Source of the DNA: Pseudomonas sp. BN411
GTDB lineage: Bacteria > Pseudomonadota > Gammaproteobacteria > Pseudomonadales > Pseudomonadaceae
Length of the DNA: 63,778 bases
Direction: 5' to 3'
Assembly (NCBI RefSeq): GCF_029871235.1
Contig: NZ_SSOM01000073.1
Coordinates: 596,529 to 660,306 of the forward strand
Position numbers and translations under genes: made by a program. Of the stretch, positions 33,778 to 43,437 are shown one piece after another. The notes under the pieces were generated by a model. It saw only the letters and a list, made by a program, of their open reading frames with translations, had not been told where the DNA came from and did not search any database. The first letter of the stretch is position 1, and each line of letters starts with the position of its first letter.

Positions 33778-35067
33778 TTACCCTTCGCCGCGTTCCCGGG
33801 CAATGGCCCGGTAGCCGATGTCCTTGCGGTAGAAGCAGCCGTTCCAGCGGATCTTCTCCGCCAGGCGATAGGCCTGCTGCTGCGCGTCGGACACGCTGGC
33901 GCCGATGGCAGTGGCGCAGAGCACGCGGCCGCCAGCGGTGACGATATTGCCGTCCTTCTGCGCGGTACCGGCGTGGAACACCTTGCCGTCCAGGGCAGCG
34001 GCGTCGGCCAGGCCCTCGATCACGTCACCCTTGGCGTAGTCGCCCGGGTAGCCGCCAGCGGCCAGCACCACGCCTACGGTGGGGCGCGGGTCCCAGGTGG
34101 CTTCGACCTTGTCCAGGGCCTTGGCCAGGGCGGCCTCGACCAGCAGGACCAGGGAGCTTTCCAGGCGCACCATGATCGGTTGGGTTTCCGGGTCGCCGAA
34201 GCGGCAGTTGAACTCGATGACCTTGGGCGCGCCGCTCTTGTCGATCATCAGGCCGGCGTAGAGGAAGCCGGTGTAGACGTTGCCTTCCTCGGCCATGCCG
34301 CGCACGGTCGGGTAGATGACTTCGTCCATCACGCGCTGGTGCACGTCGGCGGTGACCACCGGAGCCGGGGAGTAGGCGCCCATGCCGCCGGTATTCGGAC
34401 CGGTATCGCCATCGCCGACGCGCTTGTGGTCCTGGCTGGTGGCCATGGGCAGCACGTTCTTGCCGTCGACCATGACGATGAAGCTGGCTTCTTCGCCATC
34501 GAGGAATTCCTCGATCACAACGCGCGAACCGGCGTCACCGAAGGCGTTGCCGGCGAGCATGTCGCGCACGGCGTCTTCGGCCTCGGCCAGGGTCATGGCG
34601 ACGATCACGCCCTTGCCCGCCGCCAGGCCGTCGGCCTTGATCACGATGGGGGCGCCTTTCTCGCGCAGGTAGGCCAGTGCAGGCTCAACCTCGGTGAAGT
34701 TCTGGTAGTCGGCGGTGGGAATCTTGTGGCGGGCCAGGAAGTCCTTGGTGAAGGCCTTGGAGCCTTCCAGCTGGGCGGCGCCGGCGGTGGGGCCGAAGAT
34801 ATCCAGGCCGCGCGAGCGGAACAGGTCGACCACGCCTTTCACCAGCGGCGCTTCCGGGCCAACGATGGTGAGCTGGACGTTCTTGGCGGCGAAGTCGGCC
34901 AGTTGTTCCAGGGCCAGCACGTCGATGGCGACGTTTTCGCACTTGGCTTCGGTCGCGGTGCCGGCGTTGCCCGGCGCGACGAAGACCTTCTCGACGCGCG
35001 GGTCCTGGGCCACTTTCCAGGCCAGGGCGTGTTCACGACCGCCGCTGCCGATGATGAGTACGTTCAT
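33778..35067 (-). CDS. purD: Phosphoribosylamine-glycine ligase
   Basis: GAR synthetase, the second step of purine synthesis: phosphoribosylamine + glycine + ATP gives GAR. It is 429 residues, full length, starting MNVLIIGSGGREHALAWK. An ATP-grasp domain has KADGLAAGKGVIVA near 145 and EEFLDGEEASFI near 188, and the C-terminus has IEFNCRFGDPETQ near 290. It follows purH on the same strand after 232 bp. Confidence 0.97.
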   Translation of the reverse strand: MNVLIIGSGGREHALAWKVAQDPRVEKVFVAPGNAGTATEAKCENVAIDVLALEQLADFAAKNVQLTIVGPEAPLVKGVVDLFRSRGLDIFGPTAGAAQLEGSKAFTKDFLARHKIPTADYQNFTEVEPALAYLREKGAPIVIKADGLAAGKGVIVAMTLAEAEDAVRDMLAGNAFGDAGSRVVIEEFLDGEEASFIVMVDGKNVLPMATSQDHKRVGDGDTGPNTGGMGAYSPAPVVTADVHQRVMDEVIYPTVRGMAEEGNVYTGFLYAGLMIDKSGAPKVIEFNCRFGDPETQPIMVRLESSLVLLVEAALAKALDKVEATWDPRPTVGVVLAAGGYPGDYAKGDVIEGLADAAALDGKVFHAGTAQKDGNIVTAGGRVLCATAIGASVSDAQQQAYRLAEKIRWNGCFYRKDIGYRAIARERGEG

Positions 35068-35101
35068 GGGACTCTCCTGATCTGTTCTGGTCGATGCCAG
35101 A

Positions 35102-35148
35102 TTGTTGGGTATCGCTTCGCTCGCGGAGCGCCGCCCGACCCAACCTAC
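35102..35148. repeat. REP-like half element in the purH-purD gap
   Basis: TTGTTGGGTATCGCTTCGCT...CCCAACCTAC is a single arm of the GTAGGTTGG family. The rest of the 232-bp gap shows nothing clear. Confidence 0.6.
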
Positions 35149-35299
35149 GAATTCTTCTCGACTCGGAGCCGAGGTTGCGATCGGGCTGGTAGATGCAAGG
35201 CGCCCGGCCCTTCACCCAGCGGAGTTGCCTTCTGGCAATGAGCATGAGGGAAGGGCCGGGCAACGCCGCAGATGCCTGTCCGAGTGCGGCCGTATCCGC

Positions 35300-36907
35300 T
35301 TAGTGGCGGAAGTGGCGCATGCCGGTGAACACCATCGCGATGCCTGCTTCATCGGCGGCGGCGATGACTTCGTTGTCACGCATGGAACCACCCGGCTGGA
35401 TCACGGCGGTGATGCCGGCCTTGGCCGCGTTGTCGATGCCGTCGCGGAAGGGGAAGAAGGCGTCGGAAGCCATGACCGCCCCTTTCACTTCCAGACCAGC
35501 ATGCTCGGCCTTGATGGCGGCGATTCGGGCAGAGTTCACGCGGCTCATCTGGCCGGCACCGACACCAACGGTCTGACGGTTCTTGGCGTAGACGATGGCG
35601 TTGGATTTGACGAACTTGGCCACTTTCCAGGCGAAGATCAGGTCGTGGATTTCCTGCTCGCTCGGGGCGCGCTGGGTCACGATCTTCAGGTCTTCAGCCT
35701 TGATCATGCCGATGTCGCGGCTCTGTACCAGCAGGCCGCCATTGACGCGCTTGAAGTCCCAGCCAGCAGCGCGTTCGGCCGGCCATTCGCCGCATTCCAG
35801 CAGGCGGACGTTGGCTTTGGCGGCGACCACTTCGCGGGCGGCGGCGGAGATTTTCGGGGCGATGATGACTTCGACGAACTGGCGCTCGACGATGGCCTTG
35901 GCGGTTTCGCCGTCCAGCTCGCGGTTGAAGGCGATGATGCCGCCGAAGGCGGATTCGGTGTCGGTGGCGTAGGCCAGGTCGTAGGCCTTGCGGATGCCGC
36001 CTTCATTTTCCGGTACTACGGCCACACCGCAGGGGTTGGCGTGCTTGACGATGACGCAGGCCGGCTTGATGAAGCTCTTCACGCACTCCAGCGCGGCGTC
36101 GGTGTCGGCCACGTTGTTGAAGGAGAGTTCCTTGCCCTGCAGTTGCACGGCGGTGGAGACGCTGGCCTCGCCCTTCTTCGCTTCCACGTAGAACGCCGCG
36201 CTCTGGTGCGGGTTCTCGCCGTAGCGCATTTCCTGGGCCTTGACGAACTGGCTGTTGAAGGTGCGCGGGAAGGCGCCACGGTCTTCAGTGGACAGGGTGT
36301 CGCGCGCCTGGTCGATGGTGCCCAGGTAGTTGGCGATCATGCCGTCGTAGGCGGAGGTGTGCTCGAACGCCTTGAGGGCCAGGTCGAAACGCTGGGCGTA
36401 GGTCAGGCCGCCGGCCTTCAGGCCTTCGAGGACGCTGGCGTAGTCGCTGGCGTTGACGACGATGGCGACGTCCTTGTGGTTCTTCGCTGCGCTGCGGACC
36501 ATGGTCGGGCCGCCGATGTCGATGTTCTCGATCGCGTTCGGCAGGTCGCAGTCAGGCTTGGCGACGGTGGCTTCGAAGGGGTAGAGGTTGACCGCAACCA
36601 GGTCGATCGGCTTGATGCCGTGCTGTTCCATGACCGCGCCGTCGAGGTCGCGACGACCGAGGATGCCCCCGTGGATCTTCGGGTGCAGGGTCTTCACGCG
36701 GCCGTCCATCATTTCCGGGAAACCGGTGTAGTCAGCGACTTCCACGGCAGCGATGGCGTTGTCCTTGAGCAGCTTGTAGGTGCCGCCGGTGGAAAGGATT
36801 TCCACGCCAAGGGCAGCCAGTTCACGGGCGAATTCGACGATGCCGGTCTTGTCGGAGACGCTGATCAGGGCGCGGCGTACGGGAAGGCGGGTGGTCTGGT
36901 CGGTCAT
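35300..36907 (-). CDS. purH: Bifunctional AICAR transformylase/IMP cyclohydrolase
   Basis: The last two steps of IMP synthesis in one 535-residue protein. The N-terminal cyclohydrolase domain (MGS-like) has [19 protein letters not shown] and STGGTYKLL. The C-terminal transformylase domain has the signature [20 protein letters not shown] near residue 275 and FIPFRDGID-type sequence near the end ([12 protein letters not shown]). It is downstream of fis, as in other pseudomonads. Confidence 0.98.
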   Translation of the reverse strand: MTDQTTRLPVRRALISVSDKTGIVEFARELAALGVEILSTGGTYKLLKDNAIAAVEVADYTGFPEMMDGRVKTLHPKIHGGILGRRDLDGAVMEQHGIKPIDLVAVNLYPFEATVAKPDCDLPNAIENIDIGGPTMVRSAAKNHKDVAIVVNASDYASVLEGLKAGGLTYAQRFDLALKAFEHTSAYDGMIANYLGTIDQARDTLSTEDRGAFPRTFNSQFVKAQEMRYGENPHQSAAFYVEAKKGEASVSTAVQLQGKELSFNNVADTDAALECVKSFIKPACVIVKHANPCGVAVVPENEGGIRKAYDLAYATDTESAFGGIIAFNRELDGETAKAIVERQFVEVIIAPKISAAAREVVAAKANVRLLECGEWPAERAAGWDFKRVNGGLLVQSRDIGMIKAEDLKIVTQRAPSEQEIHDLIFAWKVAKFVKSNAIVYAKNRQTVGVGAGQMSRVNSARIAAIKAEHAGLEVKGAVMASDAFFPFRDGIDNAAKAGITAVIQPGGSMRDNEVIAAADEAGIAMVFTGMRHFRH

Positions 36908-37020
36908 TTCGGAACCATTCGAGTGGGAGAGGGTTAAGCGGTCAGGCCTGAAACTGAAAGCCGGAAGCGTGATCGTCGGGGTTTTCCCGCTTCAGGCTTC
37001 CGGCTTCCAGCTCCCGCCCG

Positions 37021-37341
37021 TCAAAGCAGGTCGTATTGCTTGAGCTTCTTGCGCAGCGTGCCCCGGTTGAGGCCGAGCATTTCGGAAGCCTTGGTCTGGT
37101 TACCCTTGACGTAATTCATCACGGATTCCAGCAGCGGCGCCTCCACTTCGGAAAGCACCAGGTTGTACACGTCCGTGACGGAGGCGCCCTCAAGATGGGC
37201 GAAATAGTTGTGCAGTGCCTTCTCGACGCTGCCGCGAAGGGTCTGGCCCTCAGCGGTCGGCGCCGTCAGGTGCTGTTTCAGGTTGGCGTTGTCGCTCACG
37301 GGTGTTGCCCCATCAAAAAAATTCTCGGTCATCGTCGTCAT
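37021..37341 (-). CDS. fis: DNA-bending regulator Fis
   Basis: A 106-residue nucleoid protein. The C-terminal helix-turn-helix [20 protein letters not shown] (about 82-101) and [12 protein letters not shown] match Fis. Its ATG overlaps the dusB stop by 4 bases, the usual dusB-fis operon in gammaproteobacteria. A GCCGGAAGC/GCTTCCGGC inverted repeat (about 36958-37011) follows and might attenuate read-through into purH. Confidence 0.97.
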   Translation of the reverse strand: MTTMTENFFDGATPVSDNANLKQHLTAPTAEGQTLRGSVEKALHNYFAHLEGASVTDVYNLVLSEVEAPLLESVMNYVKGNQTKASEMLGLNRGTLRKKLKQYDLL

Positions 37342-38333
37342 GCGGCCTTTTCCCCTTCGTTATGACGCTCGGCGAAGAACTCCCGAACGTTGGCGCACTG
37401 CGCGTCCGTGGACTCCAAACGATTGAACTTGGCGCGAAACTCCCTGGCGCCCGGCAGGGTTGCCAGATACCAGCCGACATGCTTGCGGGCGATGCGAACG
37501 CCCATCTCGTCGCCGTAGAAGGCGTGCAATGCGGCCAGGTGCTCCAGCAGTATCTGTTCCACTTCGATCAAGCCTGGTGCCGGCAGTAGTTCACCGGTCG
37601 CCAGGTAATGCGCGATCTCGCGGAAAATCCAGGGTCGCCCCTGGGCCGCTCGACCGATCAGCAGGGCATCGGCGCCGGTGGCGTCGAGAACCTGCTTGGC
37701 TTTCTGTGGCGAATCGATATCGCCGTTGGCAAAGACCGGAATGGACACCGCCTGCTTGATCGCAGCGATGGTGTCGTACTCGGCTTCGCCGGTGTACAGG
37801 TCGGCGCGGGTCCGGCCGTGGACGGCCAGGGCCTGGATACCGGCCTGTTCGGCGATCTTCGCCACATTGATGCCGTTCCTGTTCGATCGGTCCCAACCGG
37901 TGCGGATCTTCAGGGTGACGGGTACATCGACGGCCTTGACCACGGCGTGGAGGATGTCGGCCACCAGGGCTTCGTCCTTCATCAGCGCCGAGCCGGCGGC
38001 CTTGTTGCAGACCTTCTTCGCCGGGCAGCCCATGTTGATGTCGATGATCTGTGCACCGAGTTCGACATTGGCCCTGGCCGCTTCCGCCAGCATCTCCGGA
38101 TCACCACCGGCTATCTGGACGGAGCGGGGCTCCGGATCCCCCTCGTGGAGCAGGCGCAGCCGCGACTTGCGGCTGTTCCACAGGCGCACGTCACTGGTGA
38201 CCATCTCCGATACCACCAGGCCGGCGCCGAGGCGGCGGCAAAGCTGACGGAACGGCTGGTCGGTCACACCCGCCATGGGGGCGAGGATCACCTGATTGGG
38301 CAAGGCATATGGGCCAATGCTAACCGCCGACAT
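37338..38333 (-). CDS. dusB: tRNA-dihydrouridine synthase B
   Basis: An FMN enzyme reducing uridine 17 of tRNA. 331 residues: TIM barrel with [14 protein letters not shown] near 17, the catalytic Cys in [15 protein letters not shown] near 101 and [11 protein letters not shown] near 170, then a helical tRNA-binding C-terminus. It is the first gene of dusB-fis. Confidence 0.96.
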   Translation of the reverse strand: MSAVSIGPYALPNQVILAPMAGVTDQPFRQLCRRLGAGLVVSEMVTSDVRLWNSRKSRLRLLHEGDPEPRSVQIAGGDPEMLAEAARANVELGAQIIDINMGCPAKKVCNKAAGSALMKDEALVADILHAVVKAVDVPVTLKIRTGWDRSNRNGINVAKIAEQAGIQALAVHGRTRADLYTGEAEYDTIAAIKQAVSIPVFANGDIDSPQKAKQVLDATGADALLIGRAAQGRPWIFREIAHYLATGELLPAPGLIEVEQILLEHLAALHAFYGDEMGVRIARKHVGWYLATLPGAREFRAKFNRLESTDAQCANVREFFAERHNEGEKAA

Positions 38334-38579
38334 GGGTCTTCCCTGTTTGGGGCCTGTGCTCTGTTGACTGCCAGGGTCAATACGGAAGCGGGCTGCACCT
38401 GGTTTTGTCAGTGCTCGCCGACGTTCTGCAAGGAACCTGAGGGAGTTCGAAAAAGGGTGGGCATGATACCCGCTCTCGATGACTGGATAAAGGCTGTTTT
38501 GAACAAATTCTGAACAGCCCCATACTTATCGCCGGGAGTTAGCGGTGGGCTGGAAGCGCCGGAATCCGGCGCTTTCGGC

Positions 38580-39965
38580 TCATTCTGGGGAGTGGAAGCT
38601 GAGGCTGTAGTTCACGGCCTTGGTGCCCGGGTCGAGGATGTCCAGGCTGATGTGGATGGGGGTTTGCGGCGGCATTTCCGCCTGTCCGGCCAGCTCGCCG
38701 GAGAGGTACTCGCCCGGCTTGAAGCGGCGACTGGCCAGCAGCTGGCCGTTGATGTCGGCGAAGCGCAGTTCCAGCAGCGGGAACGGCTGGGAGAAGGCCG
38801 CGCGGTTGTAGAGGATGGCGTCCACCACCAGGGCGCCGGAGAACTCGGGATGGCTACGCACCACGAGGTTGCTGCTCTTGATCAGCTCGATGTCCACCTT
38901 GGAGGGCATCTGGCAGCCGATTTCCGGGCAGATCTGCTGGAACCAGGGGCGGTACTGGTCTTGCCTGGCCAGTTCAGCGAAGTGGTACCAGACGTACTGG
39001 CCGGTCAGGGCCAGGACGGCGAACAGGTTCAGCAGCGTCCAGCCGATCCAGCGGCCCCAGGGGCGCTTGTGTTCCTGCCAGTCCAGCTGCAGCGGCTCTT
39101 CGTTGAGCTCGAGCAGGCCGTCGTCGCGCAAGCCGGGCTCGCTGCGCTGGGGCTGCAGGCGCGCCGGCTCGGCGGCCTGCGGTTCGTCCTGGTCGTCGTC
39201 GAAGTCGTCACGCAGGTCTTCCGGCTCGTCGTCGCGGGCGGAGCCCAGGCTGAAGTCCGGGCCCGGTTCGTCTTCCACCAGGTCCATGGACAGGCGCGGT
39301 TCGGTGCGCGGCGCCGGCGTGGACTTGGGCGGTTCGGCCGGGGTACGGCTGACCGGCTCGGCAACGGGTTCGGCGCGCAGCTCGAGGTCGGGCTCCGGTT
39401 CCGCATCCGCATCAGCGGTCATGGGAGGCGTGCGTTCCTCGGTTTCCAGCAGGGCTTCGGCCCAGCCTTCGTCATGGCGCGGTTCCGGTTGCGCCTCGTT
39501 GCGCGCCGGTGCGCCCGGGCCGAGCAGGTCCCGGGACAGGCGTTGCTCTTCCTGCTCCAGCTTGGCCAGTTCTTCGTCCAGGTCGAGGCTGTCGAGATCC
39601 AGATCGTCGTGGATCCACAGGGTCTCGCTGCCGGCCGGTTGGGCCGGCGGCTTGGCTTGTGCTGCAACCGGCTGCTTGAGCACGGTGGCGACACTGGGTA
39701 CCGGGGCTGCAGATGCCGCTGGAGCGGCCGGTGCCTGCGGTGCTGCCGGCTTGGGTGTCGGGGCGGTTGCGGCGGCGGGTGCCTTGGGTTTGGGAGATGC
39801 CGGAGCGGCCGCCTGGCCCTGGGACTCCAGCAACTGCTGCGCTGCATTGAATACATGCAGGCAGGCACCGCAGCGCACGGCGCCGTGGGCCACTGCCAGC
39901 TGGGCGCGGCTGACGCGGAAACTGGTCTGGCAATGCGGGCACTGGGTGACGAAGCTGTCGGTCAT
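38580..39965 (-). CDS. Zinc-ribbon, DUF3426 membrane protein
   Basis: A 461-residue protein. An N-terminal zinc ribbon (CPHCQTSF ... VRCGACLHVFNA, residues 9-40, MJ0042 type) precedes a long Pro/Ala- and acid-rich low-complexity region (about 45-290), one membrane helix (about 308-330) and a DUF3426 domain with CPEIGCQMP near 350. It lies between prmA and dusB, as in other Pseudomonas. Function unknown. Two small hairpins follow it (38492-38519, 38554-38574). Confidence 0.85.
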   Translation of the reverse strand: MTDSFVTQCPHCQTSFRVSRAQLAVAHGAVRCGACLHVFNAAQQLLESQGQAAAPASPKPKAPAAATAPTPKPAAPQAPAAPAASAAPVPSVATVLKQPVAAQAKPPAQPAGSETLWIHDDLDLDSLDLDEELAKLEQEEQRLSRDLLGPGAPARNEAQPEPRHDEGWAEALLETEERTPPMTADADAEPEPDLELRAEPVAEPVSRTPAEPPKSTPAPRTEPRLSMDLVEDEPGPDFSLGSARDDEPEDLRDDFDDDQDEPQAAEPARLQPQRSEPGLRDDGLLELNEEPLQLDWQEHKRPWGRWIGWTLLNLFAVLALTGQYVWYHFAELARQDQYRPWFQQICPEIGCQMPSKVDIELIKSSNLVVRSHPEFSGALVVDAILYNRAAFSQPFPLLELRFADINGQLLASRRFKPGEYLSGELAGQAEMPPQTPIHISLDILDPGTKAVNYSLSFHSPE

Positions 39966-40014
39966 GCGGCGATCCGGTCGAAACGAAAGGCTATTTTACT
40001 CGATCTGCTGGAAA

Positions 40015-40893
40015 TCAGCGGCGCACGCCACTGATGCGTACCCAGCCGTCCTTCTCTGCAGTGGGATCGAGATCGAAAGCGTCAGCGTAGGCGGCGCGCA
40101 CTTCCTCGGCCTGCTCGGCAAGGATGCCGGACAGCGCCAGGCGTCCACCCGGCGCCACCAGGCTGGTGATCTGCGGGGCCAACGACACCAGCGGGCCGGC
40201 GAGGATGTTCGCTACCACCACTTCGGCGGGTTTGGCAGGCAGGTCGGCGGGGAGGTAGACCGGGAAGCGCGCCGGGTCGATGCCGTTGCGCGAGGCGTTG
40301 TCACGGGAGGCTTCCAGGGCCTGCGGGTCGATATCGGTACCGACAGCCTGGCGCGCGCCCAGCAGCAGCGCGGCAATGGCGAGGATGCCCGAGCCGCAGC
40401 CGAAATCCAGTACCTCGCAACCGTCCAGTGCCTGGCCGTCCAGCCATTCCAGGCAGAGGGCGGTGGTCGGGTGGGTGCCGGTGCCAAAGGCAAGGCCCGG
40501 GTCCAGCAGCAGGTTCACCGCATCCGGCTCGGGGGCATCGTGCCAGCTCGGGACGATCCACAGGCGGCGGCCGAAGCGCATGGGCTGGAAGTTGTCCATC
40601 CAGCTGCGTTCCCAGTCCTGGTCTTCGATGCGTTCGATCTGGTGCGTCGGCAGCGCGCCGCCGGTCAGCAGTTCCAGGTGCGCCACCAGGGCGGTTTCGT
40701 CGGTATCGGCCTCGAACAGGGCGAGCAGGTGGGTGTGGGACCACAGCGGGGTGGTGCCCAGGTCCGGCTCGAAGATCGGCTGGTCTTCGGCGTCCATGAA
40801 GGTTACCGAGACGGCGCCCACTTCCAGCAGGGCGTCCTCGTAGGTTTCGGCCTGTTCCGGGGTGATGGCGAGTCGAACTTGTAACCAGGGCAT
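40015..40893 (-). CDS. prmA: Ribosomal protein L11 methyltransferase
   Basis: A SAM-dependent enzyme trimethylating L11. 292 residues, normal length. The N-terminal recognition domain begins [16 protein letters not shown]. The methyltransferase core has [18 protein letters not shown] near 140, [18 protein letters not shown] near 164 and [10 protein letters not shown] near 226. The ATG at 40893 begins the conserved N-terminus; the open frame upstream is non-coding. Confidence 0.97.
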   Translation of the reverse strand: MPWLQVRLAITPEQAETYEDALLEVGAVSVTFMDAEDQPIFEPDLGTTPLWSHTHLLALFEADTDETALVAHLELLTGGALPTHQIERIEDQDWERSWMDNFQPMRFGRRLWIVPSWHDAPEPDAVNLLLDPGLAFGTGTHPTTALCLEWLDGQALDGCEVLDFGCGSGILAIAALLLGARQAVGTDIDPQALEASRDNASRNGIDPARFPVYLPADLPAKPAEVVVANILAGPLVSLAPQITSLVAPGGRLALSGILAEQAEEVRAAYADAFDLDPTAEKDGWVRISGVRR

Positions 40894-40961
40894 GGCGGGA
40901 CCTCTTGAAAATTCAGCGTGCACATTCGGCAGGCGCGCAAGCTTACTTGAGCACAGGCCGG

Positions 40962-40992
40962 AAAAACACAAGGGCCGCCATGTGGCAGCCCC
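40962..40992 (-). terminator. Intrinsic terminator after accC
   Basis: On the minus strand GGGCTGCC-ACAT-GGCGGCCC forms an 8-bp stem (one G-U) followed by TTGTGTTTTT. It lies 26-56 bases after the accC stop and would end the aroQ-accB-accC transcript. Confidence 0.75.
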
Positions 40993-41017
40993 TGTGTCGT
41001 GGATCAGGCACTGGCGA

Positions 41018-42367
41018 TCAGTGCTTGTCCATGCCGAGTTTCTTTTCCAGGTAGTGGATGTTGATCCCACCCTTGCAGAAACCCTTGTCGCGAGTGAGGT
41101 TGCGGTGCAGCGGGATGTTGGTCTTGATCCCATCGACGACGATCTCGTCCAGCGCATTGCGCATGCGCGCCATGGCTTCGTCACGGTCCTTGCCGTAGGT
41201 GATCAGCTTGCCGATCAGCGAGTCGTAGTTCGGCGGAACCGCGTAGCCGCTGTACAGGTGCGAATCGACGCGAACGCCGTTGCCGCCCGGTGCGTGGAAG
41301 TAGTTCACCTTGCCGGGGCAGGGCATGAAGTTGTCCGGGTCTTCGGCGTTGATCCGGCATTCCAGCGCATGGCCACGGATGACCACGTCTTCCTGCTTGA
41401 TCGACAGCTTGTTGCCGGCGGCGATGCTGAGCATTTCCTTGACGATGTCGATACCGGTGACCATTTCGGTAACCGGGTGCTCCACCTGCACGCGAGTGTT
41501 CATCTCGATGAAGTAGAAGCGGCCGTTCTCGTAAAGGAACTCGAAGGTGCCGGCGCCGCGGTAGCCGATTTCAACACAGGCCTGGACGCAGCGGTCCAGC
41601 ACTTCGGCGCGGGCCTTCTCGTCGATACCGGGGGCTGGGGCTTCTTCCAGTACCTTCTGGTGACGGCGCTGCAGGGAGCAGTCGCGGTCGCCCAGGTGGA
41701 TGGCGTTACCCTGGCCGTCGGACAGTACCTGGACTTCGACGTGACGCGGGTTGGTGAGGAACTTCTCCAGGTAGACCATGGAGTTGCCGAACGCTGCACC
41801 GGCTTCGGTGCGGGTCAGCTTGGCCGACTTGATCAGCTCTTCTTCCTCGAAGACCACGCGCATGCCGCGACCACCACCGCCACCGGCGGCCTTGATGATC
41901 ACCGGGTAACCCACTTCGCGGGCGATGGCCAGTGCGGTTTCCTCGTCCTCCGGCAGCGGGCCGTCGGAGCCCGGCACGGTCGGTACGCCGGAACGCTTCA
42001 TGGCGTCCTTGGCGGAAACCTTGTCACCCATCAGGCGAATGGTGTCCGCTTTCGGGCCGATGAAGGCGAAGCCGGATTTCTCCACCTGTTCGGCGAAGTC
42101 GGCGTTCTCGGCGAGGAAGCCGTAGCCCGGGTGGATCGCAGTCGCGCCGGTCAGTTCGGCAGCGCTGATGATCGCCGGGATGCTCAGGTAGGACTGGGCG
42201 GCCGAAGCCGGGCCGATGCAGACGGTCTCGTCGGCCAGGGACAGGTGCATCAGCTCACGGTCGGCCGTGGAGTGCACCGCCACCGTCTTGATGCCCAGCT
42301 CCTTGCAGGCGCGCAGGATGCGCAGGGCAATCTCGCCACGGTTGGCGATCAGGACTTTTTCCAACAT
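41018..42367 (-). CDS. accC: Biotin carboxylase of acetyl-CoA carboxylase
   Basis: A 449-residue ATP-grasp enzyme that carboxylates biotin on AccB, the first step of fatty acid synthesis. [20 protein letters not shown] start, ATP loop [16 protein letters not shown] near 157 and [14 protein letters not shown] near 288. It lies 17 bp after accB. Confidence 0.98.
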   Translation of the reverse strand: MLEKVLIANRGEIALRILRACKELGIKTVAVHSTADRELMHLSLADETVCIGPASAAQSYLSIPAIISAAELTGATAIHPGYGFLAENADFAEQVEKSGFAFIGPKADTIRLMGDKVSAKDAMKRSGVPTVPGSDGPLPEDEETALAIAREVGYPVIIKAAGGGGGRGMRVVFEEEELIKSAKLTRTEAGAAFGNSMVYLEKFLTNPRHVEVQVLSDGQGNAIHLGDRDCSLQRRHQKVLEEAPAPGIDEKARAEVLDRCVQACVEIGYRGAGTFEFLYENGRFYFIEMNTRVQVEHPVTEMVTGIDIVKEMLSIAAGNKLSIKQEDVVIRGHALECRINAEDPDNFMPCPGKVNYFHAPGGNGVRVDSHLYSGYAVPPNYDSLIGKLITYGKDRDEAMARMRNALDEIVVDGIKTNIPLHRNLTRDKGFCKGGINIHYLEKKLGMDKH

Positions 42368-42384
42368 CGCAGGCTCTCCGCGGT

Positions 42385-42846
42385 TCAGACGATGGTGAAC
42401 AGCGGCTGGTCGTATTCAACCGGCTGACCGTTTTCCACCAGGATGGATTCGATCACGCCGCTGGCCTCGGCCTCGATGTGGTTCATCATCTTCATGGCTT
42501 CAACGATGCAGAGGATGTCGCCTTTCTTCACGCTCTGGCCGACTTCAACGAAGGCAGCAGTAGTCGGGGACGGCGAGCGGTAGAAGGTGCCGACCATCGG
42601 CGAACGCACGACATTGCCGTTCAGCTTCGGAGCTGCGGGGGCAGCGGCTTCAGCGGCAGCAGCCGGGGCAGCGGCAACCGGGGCGGCCATCGGCACGGGG
42701 GCGGCGGCGTAGATCGGTTGGGCGGCCATGGCCTTGTTGCTGTGACGGCTGATGCGCACGGACTCTTCGCCCTCGCGGATCTCCAGTTCGTCGATACCGG
42801 ATTCTTCCAGCAGTTCGATCAGCTTTTTGACTTTACGGATATCCAT
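42385..42846 (-). CDS. accB: Biotin carboxyl carrier protein
   Basis: A 153-residue carrier. The N-terminal part ([20 protein letters not shown]) is followed by an Ala/Pro linker and the biotinyl domain with [16 protein letters not shown] near 118, where Lys of MKM is biotinylated. It follows aroQ after 25 bp. Confidence 0.98.
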   Translation of the reverse strand: MDIRKVKKLIELLEESGIDELEIREGEESVRISRHSNKAMAAQPIYAAAPVPMAAPVAAAPAAAAEAAAPAAPKLNGNVVRSPMVGTFYRSPSPTTAAFVEVGQSVKKGDILCIVEAMKMMNHIEAEASGVIESILVENGQPVEYDQPLFTIV

Positions 42847-42871
42847 TAATCATCAACTCCCAAGGGTGAGG

Positions 42872-43315
42872 TCAGGGGCGTTCAAGGTGTTCTAGCGCCG
42901 CGTCCAGGGCCAGGCGGTAGCCGGTGGCACCCAGACCGCAGATCACTCCCACGGCAACGTCGGAAAAGTAGGAGTGATGGCGAAAAGGTTCTCGTTTGTG
43001 CACGTTGGACAGGTGCACTTCGATGAATGGGATGCTCACTGCGAGCATCGCGTCACGTAGGGCGACACTTGTATGCGTGAAAGCAGCAGGATTGATGATG
43101 ATGAAGTCCACTCCTTCACCACGGGCCGCATGAATCCGGTCGATCAGTTCGTACTCGGCATTGCTCTGCAGGTACATCAGGTGATGGCCGGCCTCGCGAG
43201 CGCGGCGCTCCAGGTCCTGGTTGATCTCCGCCAGTGTGGTGGCCCCGTATTTGTCGGGTTCGCGGGTGCCCAGCAGGTTGAGGTTGGGACCGTGCAGGAC
43301 GAGCAGGGTGGCCAT
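42872..43315 (-). CDS. aroQ: Type II 3-dehydroquinate dehydratase
   Basis: The third step of the shikimate pathway. 147 residues: [20 protein letters not shown], the catalytic-Tyr loop just after, [16 protein letters not shown] near 78 and [17 protein letters not shown] near 101. First gene of aroQ-accB-accC. Confidence 0.97.
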   Translation of the reverse strand: MATLLVLHGPNLNLLGTREPDKYGATTLAEINQDLERRAREAGHHLMYLQSNAEYELIDRIHAARGEGVDFIIINPAAFTHTSVALRDAMLAVSIPFIEVHLSNVHKREPFRHHSYFSDVAVGVICGLGATGYRLALDAALEHLERP

Positions 43316-43347
43316 GCTGATTGTTCCTTATTGGAGGCCAGGCGGCA

Positions 43348-43376
43348 CTATGCCGGATAGCTGAAATGGCTGTCCA
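43348..43376 (-). promoter_or_regulatory. Sigma-70-like promoter for aroQ-accBC
   Basis: On the minus strand TGGACA (43376-43371), 17 bases, then CATAGT (43353-43348): five and four of six consensus bases at ideal spacing, about 33 bp before the aroQ ATG. A TTGTCGACAA palindrome lies just upstream. Confidence 0.45.
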
Positions 43377-43437
43377 GTTGTCGACAATAGCCGACAAGAT
43401 GCCCGGTGTTTACGGCAAATATATGACGTTACATGCA

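Noticed and set aside
35068-35299. A purine riboswitch upstream of purD
   Set aside because: The gap holds only a half REP element and no recognisable aptamer pattern.
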